Part shown: piece by piece, positions 27,090 through 38,184 of the stretch | Position numbering within the stretch: the stretch's first letter is position 1 | Layout of the letters: each line of letters starts with the position of its first letter | NCBI RefSeq assembly: GCF_901709675.1 | Contig: NC_051096.1 | Span: 1,756,001 to 1,820,000 of the forward strand | Direction: 5' to 3' | Length of the DNA: 64,000 nucleotides | Source of the DNA: Syngnathus acus | Lineage: Eukaryota > Chordata > Actinopteri > Syngnathiformes > Syngnathidae | Translations under genes and position numbers: made by a program | The notes under the pieces: model-generated | The model's input: only the letters and a program-made list of their open reading frames with translations | What the model was told of the DNA's origin: nothing | Databases searched by the model: none

Positions 27090-27543
27090 GCCGTCATCGT
27101 CGTTGTCGTCATCATCATCATCATCATCATCATCGTCGTCATCATCCTCGACGTCATCGTCGTCAACATCGTCGTCATCGTCGTCATCATCATTGTCGTC
27201 ATCATCATTGTCGTCATCATCATTGTCGTCATCGCCATCATCATCATCATTGTCATCATCGTCAGCATCATCGTCGTCATCACCGTCTTCATCATCATCA
27301 TCATTGTCATCATCGTCAGCATCATCGTCGTCATCATCGCCGTCATCGTCGTTGTCGTCATCATCATCATCATCGTCATCATCCTCGACGTCATCGTCGT
27401 CAACATCGTCGTCATTTTCGTCATCATCGTCTTCATCATCATTGTCGTCATCATCATCTTCGTCGTCATCATCATCGACATCATCATCATTGTCGTCATC
27501 ATCATCATCATCATCATTGTCATCATCGTCAGCATCATCGTCG

Positions 27544-27575
<32 letters not shown>

Positions 27576-29397
27576 GTCGTCATCATCCTCAACGTCATCG
27601 TCGTCAACATCGTCGTCATCGTCGTCATCATCGTCTTCATCATCATCGCCGTCATCGTCGTTGTCGTCATCATCATCATCATCATCGTCGTCATCATCCT
27701 CGACGTCATCGTCGTCAACATCGTCGTCATCGTCGTCATCATCATTGTCGTCATCATCATTGTCGTCATCATCATCATCATCGTCGTCATCATCGTTGTC
27801 ATCATCGTCGTCATCATCGTCGTCATCAACATCATCATCATTGTCGTCATCTTCGCCATCATCGTCGTCGCCATCGTCGTCATCATCGTCATCACCGTCG
27901 TCATCGTCACGATCGTCATCATCATTGTCGTCATCATCTTCGTCATCATCGTCGTCATCTTCGCCATCATCGTTGTCGTCATCATCGTCATCATCAACGT
28001 CGTCATCATCGTTGTCATCATCGTCGCCATTATCATTGTCATCAACATCATCGTCATCTTCGTCATCATCGTCGTCATCATCTTCATCGTCGTCATCATC
28101 GTCGTCGTCATCGCCATCATCGTCGTCGCCATCGTCGTCATCATCGTCATCATCAACGTCGTCATCATCGTTGTCATCATCGTCGCCATTATCATTGTCA
28201 TCAACATCATCGTCATCTTCGTCATCATCTTCGTCATCATCTTCATCGTCGTCATCATCGTCGTCGTCATCGCCATCATCAACGTCGTCATCATCATCGT
28301 CATCACCGTCGTCATCGTCACGATCGTCATCATCATTGTCGTCATCATCATTGTCGTTATCATCTTCGTCGTCATCTTCACCATCATCGTCGTCGTCATC
28401 ATCGTCGTCATCATCTTCATCATCAACGTCGTCATCATCGTTGTCATCATCGTTGCCATCATCGTCATCGTCGTCATTATCATTGTCATCAACATCATCG
28501 TCATCATCGTCGTCATCTTCGCCATCATCGTCGTCGTCGCCCTCGTTTACATCATCGTCATCATCATCGTCGTCGTCATCGTCGTCATCATCGTCATCAT
28601 CATCGTCATTATCATCATCGTCGTCATCGTCGTCGTCATCATCGTCGTCATTATCGTCTTCGTCGTCATCATCATCATCATCGTCGTTGTCATCATCGTC
28701 ATCATCATCGTCGTCGTCATCTTCGTCATCATCATCATCGTCGTCATCATCGTCGTTGGCGTCGTCATCATCATCGTCATCGCCATCATCATTGTCATTA
28801 TCATCATCATCGTCGTTATCATCATCGTCATCGTCATCATCATCGTCGTCATCATTGTCATCATCATTATCGTCATCATCATCGTCGTCGTCATAATCAT
28901 CATCTTGTTCGTCATCGTCGTCATCATCGTCGTCATCGTCGTCGTCATCATCGTCGTCATCATCGTCAGCATCATCATTTTCATCATTTTCATTGTCATC
29001 GCCGTCATCATCGTCATCATCATCGTCGTCATCATCGTCATTATCATCATCGTCATCATCGCCATCATCGTCGTCATTATCGTTGTCATCATCGTCGTCA
29101 TCTTCGCCATCATCGTCGTCGCCATCGTCGTCATCATCATCGTCATCACCGTCGTCATCGTCACGATCGTCATCATCATTGTCGTCGTAATAATCATCAT
29201 CTTCGTAGTTGCACTTTCTTTCCAGGTGCCATCCTTGCTTCCCTAAAGCACGTCTTGGAGTCGGTCTACTGTGACTTCCTGAGTTAGTGAATCACAAGTC
29301 AGGTTTGCATCACCACATCTGCCATTTGAGGAAAGTGTGATGACTTAGACTTACCAACCAGCAGAAGGAAAATAATGAAAACTTTGTAAGTCAACAT
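20748..29397 (-). CDS. Giant secreted poly-aspartate protein, predicted 2,857 aa (unrecognised)
   Basis: Minus-strand exons 29397-29355 (43 bp) and 29278-20748 (8,531 bp) join in phase 1 and give 2,858 codons including stop. Residues 1-15, MLTYKVFIIFLLLVG, are a signal peptide ending at a G|GTAAGT donor. The acceptor is cactaactcag at 29279. The mature protein opens with a basic head (SHSRPTPRRALGKQGW, LERKCNYEDDDYY), then about 2,800 residues of almost pure Asp with scattered Asn, Gly, Glu, Val and Ala, and ends CHKSNNGVK at a TGA (20750-20748). The non-repetitive flanks, splice phase and tract are all in one frame. The only cysteines I see bracket the tract. An acceptor at 29408-29407 implies an untranslated first exon further right. 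Such a polyanion would bind calcium. It is functionally reminiscent of acidic biomineralisation proteins, without detectable homology. Repeat DNA stays open in other frames too, so expression needs proof. Confidence 0.6.
20775..29205. repeat. 8.4-kb degenerate (TCATCG)-type trinucleotide tract, unit 1
   Basis: The plus strand is an almost unbroken run of ATC and GTC triplets with occasional ATT, GTT, TTC, CTC, GCC, ACC, AGC, GAC and AAC. Higher-order structure is visible: the block cctcgacgtcatcgtcgtca recurs many times, and a kilobase-scale block beginning near 23829 (aacatcatcattgtcgtcat) is repeated about 2,651 bases later near 26480. On the minus strand it is the main exon of the poly-Asp gene. 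Confidence 0.97.
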
Positions 29398-29406
29398 CTT
29401 GATGGC
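29355..29406 (-). other. Signal-peptide exon of the poly-Asp gene
   Basis: Nine bases of 5' UTR (gccatcaag) follow an acceptor ttcctag with a pyrimidine-rich tract, then ATG at 29397 and 43 coding bases to the donor at 29354-29353. The coding length and intron phase equal those of the Pro-rich gene exon at 16794-16752; 29 of 43 bases match. Confidence 0.7.
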
Positions 29407-30468
29407 CTAGGAAGCGGCGAAAAGAAAACGTGATTGTCGACACAATTAGAAAAACATGACGTGATTTAAGTGCATTTCGTTCACAGGTTGTGGTTGTGGT
29501 CGGAACAATTAGCGAAGCCTTCCTTCAGTTTCGGGCTTTGTTCCGCCTGCCGGGCTTTGTTGTCCTCCTCCTGACACGCTGAGATTCTTGAGATTCTTTT
29601 TATTTCCTGACCACACCTTTGCTACGCCTTTGTGATGGGAAAAAAAACACCTATTCGTGCAGGTGCCAAAGCAATCCGTGGGGCCCTCTCGAGCAATGTT
29701 CCTCAGCGGCGATATCAACCTCCTTCCGTCTTATTTGCTTTGCTTGGTGGGCACGGGGAGAACGCAGGAAGGCCTGAATTAAACTTGGCACCTTTGAACT
29801 GCGAGGTGGACGTGCTGTGTTAGAGTGTTGCTCACTCTAACTTCTTTGCAAGAACCACACGTGAGACAGTTTGGCCATTTTACGCTTGCAAGCGGAGAAG
29901 CCATCAGCACTCTGTGTGGTACAGAGGTGCTTGAAAGCAGTCTGACTTAGGCCTCTTGCAAGGGAATATTTATTGAGAGAAAGCAGGGTGGGGTTGATAG
30001 TGAACAGGTTTAGCTGGTCAATCAATGCAGGGGAGGGGGTCTTAGCACTTTGTTTTACAATGTTGTGGGAACAGAAGAAGTTGTTCCACTCAGCAACTGG
30101 TTAATCAATATAGTCTACATTCCAACATAATCATACGATCAAGATAAACACTAAACGTGCCACCAGCGCACCCACGTTTCAAAAATAGAAAACTGCCAGA
30201 TACATCATCAAAAGATGTTTCAGTACTGACACATATGCACCTGAACTCATCCATTTCATTTATCATTCGAGCCTGTTGAACCAACGAAACACATTGACGA
30301 GACGTCGATGGCGCCCTGCGACCAATTTTGTGACTTTTGGGAAAACTCGTGGTTGTTATGGTGCCATAAAGTCTGCCGATGAAAACCGCTGACTTGACCT
30401 GCATGATCCTATCTTCTCCTATCAAACATTTGGTAGTCCAGCCCTGAAGACATCCATCAACTTTTTAT
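29407..30468. promoter_or_regulatory. 5' flank of the poly-Asp gene, deleted from unit 2
   Basis: No coding region recognised. An untranslated first exon is expected here. A weak candidate is an exon ending at 29485 (donor gtgaac), with an ATAAAAAG-like element on the minus strand near 29600. Both are uncertain. The whole interval is missing in unit 2, where the repeat tract joins directly to the sequence that begins at 30469 in unit 1. Confidence 0.35.
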
Positions 30469-30955
30469 TCATTGTAGCGCCCACCGGCTCCAGGAAATAA
30501 ATGTTTTATGCTTCGCGGGTCCACCAGAGAAGAACCCCTTATGATGACTACAAAAAGAGAAAATCTCACCCAGTTTCACCGTTTCCTCTTGTACTTCCAC
30601 ACACTCCGACAGCCATTCAATCTTAAAAGAACTGCTACATCTCTTATTTATTTTGGCTTGGCGAGTGGATGTGTCGCTGCTCGTTTGTTTCGCCATGATT
30701 AGCTTATTTAGCATTTGCATCGCTAGCTAACCTGCGCGGCACGGATGGGCAGGACACATGTTCAGGCACTGTCAATCCGATGATTGGCTATGTAGCGTAA
30801 GTGAACCATATCATATCATTGGCTTGACACCTGTCAATCGCTGATTTACACTACAAAAAGGCACAGAAACAAAATCATTCATCCACTTAATTAGATTACG
30901 TCTAACATTAGATATTAATCAATCAGTTTATGCTGAATTTTATTTTGTACGCAGC

Positions 30956-31153
30956 ATGGAGGGAACACTGCATGGGACATGGAATGTCACCTCTCAGGCT
31001 GGAAAGGAGCTCGAGCTGGTGTGCGAGGCAGAAAAGTTCCGACTAGTCGGACTTGCTTCCACACACAGTTTGGGTTCTGGTACAAGTCCTCTTGAGAGGG
31101 GCTGGACTCTCTTCCACTCTGGAGTTGCCCACAGTGAGAGGCGTCGAGCAGTT
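30956..31153 (+). mobile_element. Non-LTR retrotransposon endonuclease fragment
   Basis: The frame reads GTWNVTSQAGKELELV, STHSLGSG and LERGWTLFHSGVAHSERRRA, matching the start of the apurinic-like endonuclease domain of RTE/Nimb-type fish LINEs. It is truncated after about 65 codons. Its unit 2 copy is at 51090-51287. Confidence 0.7.
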
Positions 31154-31254
31154 GTGAGCATACTTTATTACTATACTATATTTGACCATATAATTATTTT
31201 GATATTGATTAAACGTGTTATTGTCGATAATATCATTATTATGCTGGTTGTTCA

Positions 31255-31470
31255 TTGGAATCAACCTCCCATCTATCCAAGACTTGTACCTGTCCAGGAC
31301 CAGGAAACGTGCAAGGAACATCTCTACAGACCCTTCTCACCCAGGTTGCAGTCTGTTTGAACTACTCCCCTCCGGACGGCGTTATAGAGCTCGGTACGCC
31401 AAAACCAGCAGACACAGAGACAGCTTCTTCCCCCAGGCTGTTGCTCTGATGAACTCACACCACTCATAGA
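31255..31470 (+). mobile_element. L2-type LINE fragment, C-terminal end of reverse transcriptase ORF
   Basis: The frame reads LPSIQDLYLSRTRKRARNI, DPSHPGCSLFELLPSGRRYR and DSFFPQAVALMNS before a stop. This is the conserved C-terminus of L2-clade fish LINE ORF2. Unit 2 copy: 51389-51604. Confidence 0.85.
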
Positions 31471-32090
31471 GTCTCAGAGGCATTACTGTGCAATAACATC
31501 CTGCTCTTCACACCTTTTTGAATTTGTCTACACTGTTTTTGCCATTATTCACATGTCCTGAGTGTTGTTAGTCACCTAAATGTTGAACAGAGGGTGTGTT
31601 TTACCGAAGTCAAATTCCTTGTTTGGCACGCTCAAACATGGCGAATAAAAACTCTTGAATCTTCTGATACTCCCAGCAGATACTGGCAAGACAAGTCCAG
31701 GGAGCAGTTCAAGGGAAAGGCCAACAGTCAGACTCAGAGAGACCTTTTGATTATTATCGCCCTCATTCCAGAGATTTTGATTTGTTTTTTCCGGTACCAC
31801 TTACAACAAAACCCAAAGAAAGCATATTTTGCTTCCAAATATTTGGTGGGTGAACCCCTCCACAGCTGAGTCTTGGAACTGTCCAGGACTAAAAATATCC
31901 AGGGTGAGTGTTGTTGTCACTATTATGCTTATATTGGAGTGCATATTTGTTTTGAATCCGCCAAAAACATACAATTGTGTGTGCGCATGTGTGTGCGCAC
32001 AAATGCGTTTTGCTTGTGCCCATGGATTTAAGTGTGGGTGTGAACATGCACGTGTGGGCAAGGCCAGGGTGGCCTGGTTACATAACTGAC

Positions 32091-32257
32091 TCATGGCCTG
32101 AAAAAATCTCCCAGTCCGGCCCTGCCAGGGAACGCCTTGGGATACCCCGGGATGAGCTGGACAAAGTGGCTGGGGAGAGGGTATGTCTGGGAGTCCCTCC
32201 TTAAGCCGCTGCCCCCACGATCCGACCCCTGATAAGCGGAAGAAGATGGATGGATGC
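32091..32257 (+). mobile_element. 3' end of a LINE with GGAT-type tail
   Basis: The sequence runs through cagggaacgccttgggat, gagctggacaaagtggctgg and ccccacgatccgacccctga to gaagaagatggatggatg. This is a widespread fish LINE 3' end with a short GATG/GGAT tail (RTE/Rex3-like by recollection). Unit 2 copy: 52223-52389. Confidence 0.65.
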
Positions 32258-33126
32258 GTCCATCGGATCTACTTCGTATTTGCTCGGGGGAGCCTATGTG
32301 CTCCTAAATCACGAAGTTGGTGAGTTTTTGCAAAACGCTGTTCCCATGGCAAAGCAGAGCTTCCCAAGAAAACAAAAACACAAGTTTGAGGGTCTAAACG
32401 TGCACAAAAACTCATGAAGCCTTGCACAGGGGCAAGCAAAATCATTCATCATAACAATTTATAACAATTTGTTTCTTTTGTGATTTTTTCTTTTTTAATG
32501 GCTTAGTTGGACCAATTGTGAACGAAACAGCCCCGGTGCTACAAATAGTCTCCGGAGCTCGACTCGATACAAAGTTGGCCCTTTTCTTTTTCTTTTTTGA
32601 CTTTTGGCCTTTGATAGAGAATCGGAGCACTATCAAAGGCCAAAAGTGAGTCGCTGTGAATTGGGTACACTTGTGCATTTTGTAATAATTGTGTGCCGCT
32701 TTTAAATGTGGAATGAGTTCTTTTTGACAAAGGGCTTGCATAAAGTCTTCAAGCAAAATCATATAAAAGATATTTGAAAAGAAATACACTCTCCTTCTAA
32801 TGATAGAAATTGTGAGCACCTGGCAATGCACATTGAAAAAAGGTTAAAAAAAGATGAAAGTACTCACCACTTTGGCCGTTGCGTGTCTAAGCTCCACTCG
32901 CTGTGTTGCGAGCTTGGAGTCTACCTGGTTTTGTTTTGCCACTAATTCTTTTTAATCATTTTTAATTGCGGCCCACGTCAAAACCTATTTTCAGTCTTTA
33001 ATAAGGGTGCGGCTGACAAATAGCAGGACTTTGAGGTGTTTCATTCGGCAATTAACAAATGCTCGACGACATGACTAATCAAAGAATTGAGCTTGCCAAG
33101 CCACATTTCAGAAAACCTCCCCATGA

Positions 33127-33865
33127 AGTAAGATGGCGGCGCGTGCACACGCTGCGGCCTCTCTCTGTCCCGAACGGTGTTTTGTTTTGTCGTTTAATGT
33201 GGGTTTGTCCGCCAGTTTTGTGTGTTCGTCTCGTCGTACCGGGTTGTGCTTCAAGTGCGGCGGGCTGGTTCTGCTCGACATCGGCGAAAGCGAGTTTTGT
33301 GGCGACCTGAACTTTGAAGCGGGGACATTAAAGGCGCTCGGTCTGCGCCGTCCTGGAGCGTCGCCGGACTCGCCTGCTATTCTTCCCCCGGTTGGGCGTC
33401 CGGGCCTGGCTGGCGGCCACCCCAGCTCGCCCGGCCGTGCCTTCCATTCTTCTGGCGGACGTTCGATCGCTGGACATCAACATGCCTGCTGAGTTCTGCG
33501 GACCGGACAGTGCGTAGCTGCTGTGCGTCTGGAGCGGATGGCGCGCTATCGGGCGGACCGGGCCATTGTACGAGGGGGAACATCGCGTGGAGGTGGACTG
33601 TGCGTCTACATCTGTGAAGAATGGTGCCGGGACTTTGTTGTGAGATGCCAGCACTGCTCGCCACTGGCGAAGTTTGTGATCTCCGGGCTGTTGGGGTCCT
33701 GAACTCTCTCCCCGTTGTTTTACTTGTGTGTTAATCGTGTGCTGTGTCTCGTCACCGTGGGATAGGGGGAACGGTATTTCGGTTTCTTTGTGTGTCCTAG
33801 CATGAAGGAATTGACAATAAAGCTGATTCTGATTCTGATTCTGATTCTGATTCTGATTCTGATGA
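33127..33865 (+). mobile_element. Internally deleted L2-type retrotransposon, unit 1 only
   Basis: The insert starts agtaagatggcggcg, carries an endonuclease fragment (GGTSRGGGLCVYI) and ends with gacaataaagctgattctg followed by (ATTCTG)n. Unit 2 has the uninterrupted target ccccatgattgag at 53251-53261, so the insert and a 4-bp duplication (atga) are exactly delimited. It has the 5' end and the 3' tail but lacks nearly all of the reverse transcriptase. Confidence 0.85.
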
Positions 33866-34530
33866 TTGAGTGTCGCAACGAGGGGTGGCTGTGGCCGGAC
33901 AACAATCCATCGCCACGAAAAAGCACATGTTCCCAACGTTTATTAATGGGGCGGTCATATTTAAAAGTTTTGCCTCGCGAGTTAGCTTGTAAGGTGCGAG
34001 TAGCTCGGCGGCCTATGTTTCTGCGTTCGCCAGTCAATGTGTACACCATGATCGGCAGCTACCAGTGAAACATCCAAATATAGTGGGCAAGTGCTTACAC
34101 AGTCTTTCTTTTACCACTTTTTTATATACCAAACGACCAAAGAATTCCAAGAAGAAATTACAATACATAGATAGATAGTGTTGTATGTTGTTTGAGATGT
34201 CCGTTATTGAGCAAGGAAAACAAAGATGTGGAGTAACAATTGGTCCTTTATTGGCAAGATCTTGGGTTGTTTAATGGCAGCCAGTACACGAGGCACGGCA
34301 GCAGATGAAACAACAGCCCCCATCTCCAGGTCAGAAGGTTTTATACTGTCCGGAAAAGGCCTGACCATTTGGTACCTATGTGTATTGGGAGGTTCTGGGT
34401 GCTGTATCCGTGTTCTGATTGAGCAGTTATGTTTATATAAGATAATAAGATTTGCACACATATGAACATGAAAAAGTATGAGTTTGTCTAACTTAATAAA
34501 ATATGTACACGTTGCTGTTTCACCCACTTC

Positions 34531-34792
<262 letters not shown>

Positions 34793-35198
34793 TGAAACTT
34801 TATTTCTTCACACCTTCATTAATCTTTCTTTCATATACAGTACATATAACATAACATTTTCATAGCATGAGGAAAAGGGTCCCCGAGTGAAGCTAAGTAT
34901 AAGCTTGTATAACGGGGCCCAGACGGACGGACGACAGACACTCGTTATACACACATACACACTCAACTCAGCTAACTATGGAAATGTGGATTTAATTATA
35001 GGTTTGTAAAAGATGGCTAAAAATATGTTTTTTTAAATTGGAGATAGAGAGCATGAGCGTTAAGGCTTTATCCATTTTGTTCCAAATTTGAGGTCCCCTA
35101 CATCTGCGGTATTTCCCTAGGATGTGTGTTTTAACTCACATAATCACGTCTGATGGGAATGCTGGGGTCTAGTGATGGGGGTGAAACTGCATAGGCCA

Positions 35199-35506
35199 GC
35201 TCAGTGGCCTAGTGGTAGAGTGTCCACCCTGAGACTGGAAGGTTGTGGGTTCAAACCCCGGCCGGGTCATACCAAAGCCTATAAAAATGGGACCCATTGC
35301 CTCCCTGCTTGGCACTCAGCATTAAGGGTTGGAATTGGGGGGTTAGATCACCAAATGATTCCCAAGCGCGGCACCGCTGCTACTCACTGTTCCCCTCTCC
35401 CCCAGGGGATGGATTAAAATCACACGGGGATGGGTTAAATGCAGAGGACAAATTTCACCACACCCAGGTGTGTGTGTGACGATCATTGGGACTTTAATCT
35501 TTAATA
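35199..35506 (+). mobile_element. tRNA-derived SINE, copy 2 (unit 1)
   Basis: Same family as at 18384, with the same head, body (atgggttaaatgcagagg) and a tail ending gggactttaatctttaat. It sits next to an antisense LINE fragment and is shared with unit 2. Confidence 0.85.
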
Positions 35507-35651
35507 GTATGTGGTTTCTCTTGTTCACAACTTGAAACATGACACATGCATTGTGAAATTCATTCAGCTCAGGTAGTATTAGTAACTCAAAATGGCGGAA
35601 GAGAGGGAGGGATGGAGAATTAAACTCAGACCAAGACAAAGCCCTAATGAC

Positions 35652-35858
35652 TTACTTTTGTAGAGATTGAAGTCTTTTAAGGTGACTGGAGAAGGTGTTG
35701 CCCCATATGACATTGCAATAGTTAAGATGAGGTTCAAATAGAGTTTTGTATAAAATAAGAAGTACTGACTGAGGGAGGAATTTTGTAAAATAAACCAACA
35801 TACTTTGATAATTTAGATACAAGGTGATCAATGTGACATTTAAAGTTGAGTGCGTCAT
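35652..35858 (-). mobile_element. LINE reverse transcriptase C-terminal fragment
   Basis: The minus strand reads LYKTLFEPHLNYCNVIWGN and LKRLQSLQK, a motif of the C-terminal end of CR1/L2-superfamily reverse transcriptases. The unit 2 copy lies at about 55012-55211 with a poly-T change. Confidence 0.7.
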
Positions 35859-35861
35859 CTA

Positions 35862-37460
35862 CAGTGCCTTGCGAAAGTATTCGGCCCCCTTGAACCTTTC
35901 AACATTTTGCGACATTTCAGGCTTCAAACATAAAGATATAAAAGTTAAATTTTTTGTCAAGAATCAACAACAAGTGGGACACAATCGTGAAGTGGAACAA
36001 AATTTATTGGATAATTTAAACTTTTTTAACAAATAAAAAACTGAAAAGTGGGGCGTGCAATATTATTCGGCCCCCTTTGTAGCGCCACCTTTTGCTGCAA
36101 TTACAGCTGCAAGTCGCTTGGGGTATGTCTCTATCAGTTTTGCACATTGAGAGACTGGAATTCTTGCCCATTCTTCTTTGCAAAACAGCTCGAGCTCAGT
36201 GAGGTTGGATGGAGAGCATTTGTGAACAGCAGTCTTCAGCTCTTTGCACAGATTCTCGATTGGATTCAGGTCTGGCCTTTGACTTGGCCATTCTAACACC
36301 TGGATACGTTTATTTGTGAACCATTCCATTGTAGATTTGGCTTTATGTTTTGGATCATTGTCCTGTTGGAAGATAAATCTCCGTCCCAGTCTCAGGTCTT
36401 TTGCAGACTCCAACAGGTTTTCTTCCAGAATGGTCCTGTATTTGGCTCCATCCATCTTCCCATCAATTTTAGCCATCTTCCCTGTCCCTGCTGAAGAAAA
36501 GCAGGCCCAAACCATGATGTTGCCACCACCATGTTTGACAGTGGGGATGTTGTGTTCAGGGTGATGAGCTGTGTTGCTTTTACGCCAAACATATCGTTTT
36601 GCATTGTGGCCAAAAAGTTCGATTTTGGATTCATCTGACCAGAGCACCTTCTTCCACATGTTTGGTGTGTCTCCCAGGTGGCTTGTGGCAAACTTTAAAC
36701 GAGACTTTTTATGGATATCTTTGAGAAATGTCTTCTTGCCACTCTTCCATAAAGGCCAGATTTGTGCAGTGCACGACTGATTGTTGTCCTATGGACAGAC
36801 TCTCCCACCTCAGCTGTAGTTATCTGCAGTTCATCCAGAGGGATCATGGGCCTCTTGGCTGCATCTTTGATCAGTCTTCTCCTTGTTTGAGATGAAAGTT
36901 TTGGAGGGACGGCCGGGTCTTGGTAGATTTGCAGTGGTCTGATACTCCTTCCATTTCAATATAATTGCTTGCACAGTGCTCCTTGAGATGTTTAAAGCTT
37001 GGGAAAGCTTTTTGTATCCAAATCCGGCTTTAAACTTCTCCACAACAGTATCTCGGACCTGCCTGGTGTGTTCCTTTGTCTTCATGGTTCTCTCTGCGCT
37101 TTAAACAGAACCCTGAGACTATCAAAGAGCGGGTGCATTTATACGGAGACTTGAATACACACAGGTGCATTCTATTTATCATCATCAGTCATTTAGGACA
37201 ACATTGGATCATTCAAAGATCCTCACTGAACTTCTGGAGTGAGTTTGCTGCACTGAAAGTAAAGGGGCAGAATAATATTGCACACCCCACTTTTCAGTTT
37301 TTTATTTGTTAAAAAAGTTTAAATTCCAACCATCCATCCATTTTCTGAACCGCTTAGTCCCCACGGGGGTCGCGGGCGTGCTGGAGCCTATCCCAGCCGT
37401 CAACGGGCAGTAGGCGGGGGACACCCTGAACCGGTTGCCAGCCAATTGCAGGGCACACTG
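35862..37460. mobile_element. Tc1-like transposon with damaged right end, unit 1 only
   Basis: The left end cagtgccttgcgaaagtatt is bordered by TA (35860-35861) and the right end ctg by TA (37461-37462). Inner inverted repeats of about 70 bases are present on both sides (near 36000-36060 and 37250-37322). The outer part of the right repeat is replaced by an antisense piece of the 39322-type SINE (about 37328-37456). Unit 2 has no element here, only TATGTA. Confidence 0.88.
36063..37085 (-). pseudogene. Tc1-family transposase, frameshifted
   Basis: The N-terminal paired-like HTH part (LSQALNISRSTVQAIILKW, then LPRPGRPSK) is at 37085 down to about 36900. The DDE catalytic part is at 36659-36063, with WSDESKIELFG (first visible Asp), FQQDNDPKHKAKSTMEWF (second Asp) and RPDLNPIENL (Glu), ending GGATKGAE. 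At least two frame changes separate them, one after PSK and one in the region of LYGRVAR (about 36720-36735). The transposase is therefore inactive. Confidence 0.9.
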
Positions 37461-37547
37461 TATGAAGACCCACAGGAATTTTGTGGCATGGACTCTTTTT
37501 ATGTCTTCCCCACTAATGACTTAAATTAAAAATCATGTAATTGGTTT

Positions 37548-37662
<115 letters not shown>

Positions 37663-38184
37663 ATTATTGATTCCTGGGTATCAATTGGTATCCACACCCA
37701 AGATTGGGCACACAAGAGAGGTCAAATAATTCCAGCACCCAATGCAGTCTGAACTTGTATCCCGACTTATGTCTAAGAAACTAATAATAGAGTGTTTTCT
37801 GTGGCCGGTTGCCAATTTTTCAACGAAAAGGGTGACAGCTCGCCCGTTAGATTGAGAAAGCCACACTGCCTCCCCGTGGATGGAAGAAGGATTGTCTTTC
37901 ACCGCGAGATGAACTGAGATTGCGCGTTCGTGCGTGTGCGCGTATGCCGCTTGAAAACGGCGGGATGTTTATGTCGAAAACAGTTGCACAATTGATTTTT
38001 TTAAACTTGCGTTGTATGTTTGACAGAGACGTGTAAACGTTGCGCTCACCCTACACTGATCATATTCCACAAACCACACGCAGAAATAAATATTTACCAA
38101 TGATAAATACTCTCTCACACACACACGCACGAACGCGCGCACACACACACACGCGCACACACACACACCAAAGAAATCCACACA

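Noticed and set aside
20743-28896. Plus-strand poly-Ser frame, and the minus-strand Met/Thr frame at 20741-28528
   Set aside because: Both are open only because TCA/TCG and ATG/ACG triplets cannot easily mutate to stops. Neither continues into a plausible non-repeat start or splice site.
20676-29246. Plus-strand 2,856-codon frame of Ile and Val across the repeat tract
   Set aside because: It is the reverse of the Asp frame. Poly-Ile/Val of this length would be insoluble, there is no signal or splice context, and absence of stops follows from the repeat composition.
20748-29397. Calling the poly-Asp gene starmaker, or a member of the SCPP family
   Set aside because: Shared acidity is not homology. 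SCPP introns are phase 0 while this signal-exon intron is phase 1, and no Ser-Xaa-Glu phosphorylation motifs are present.
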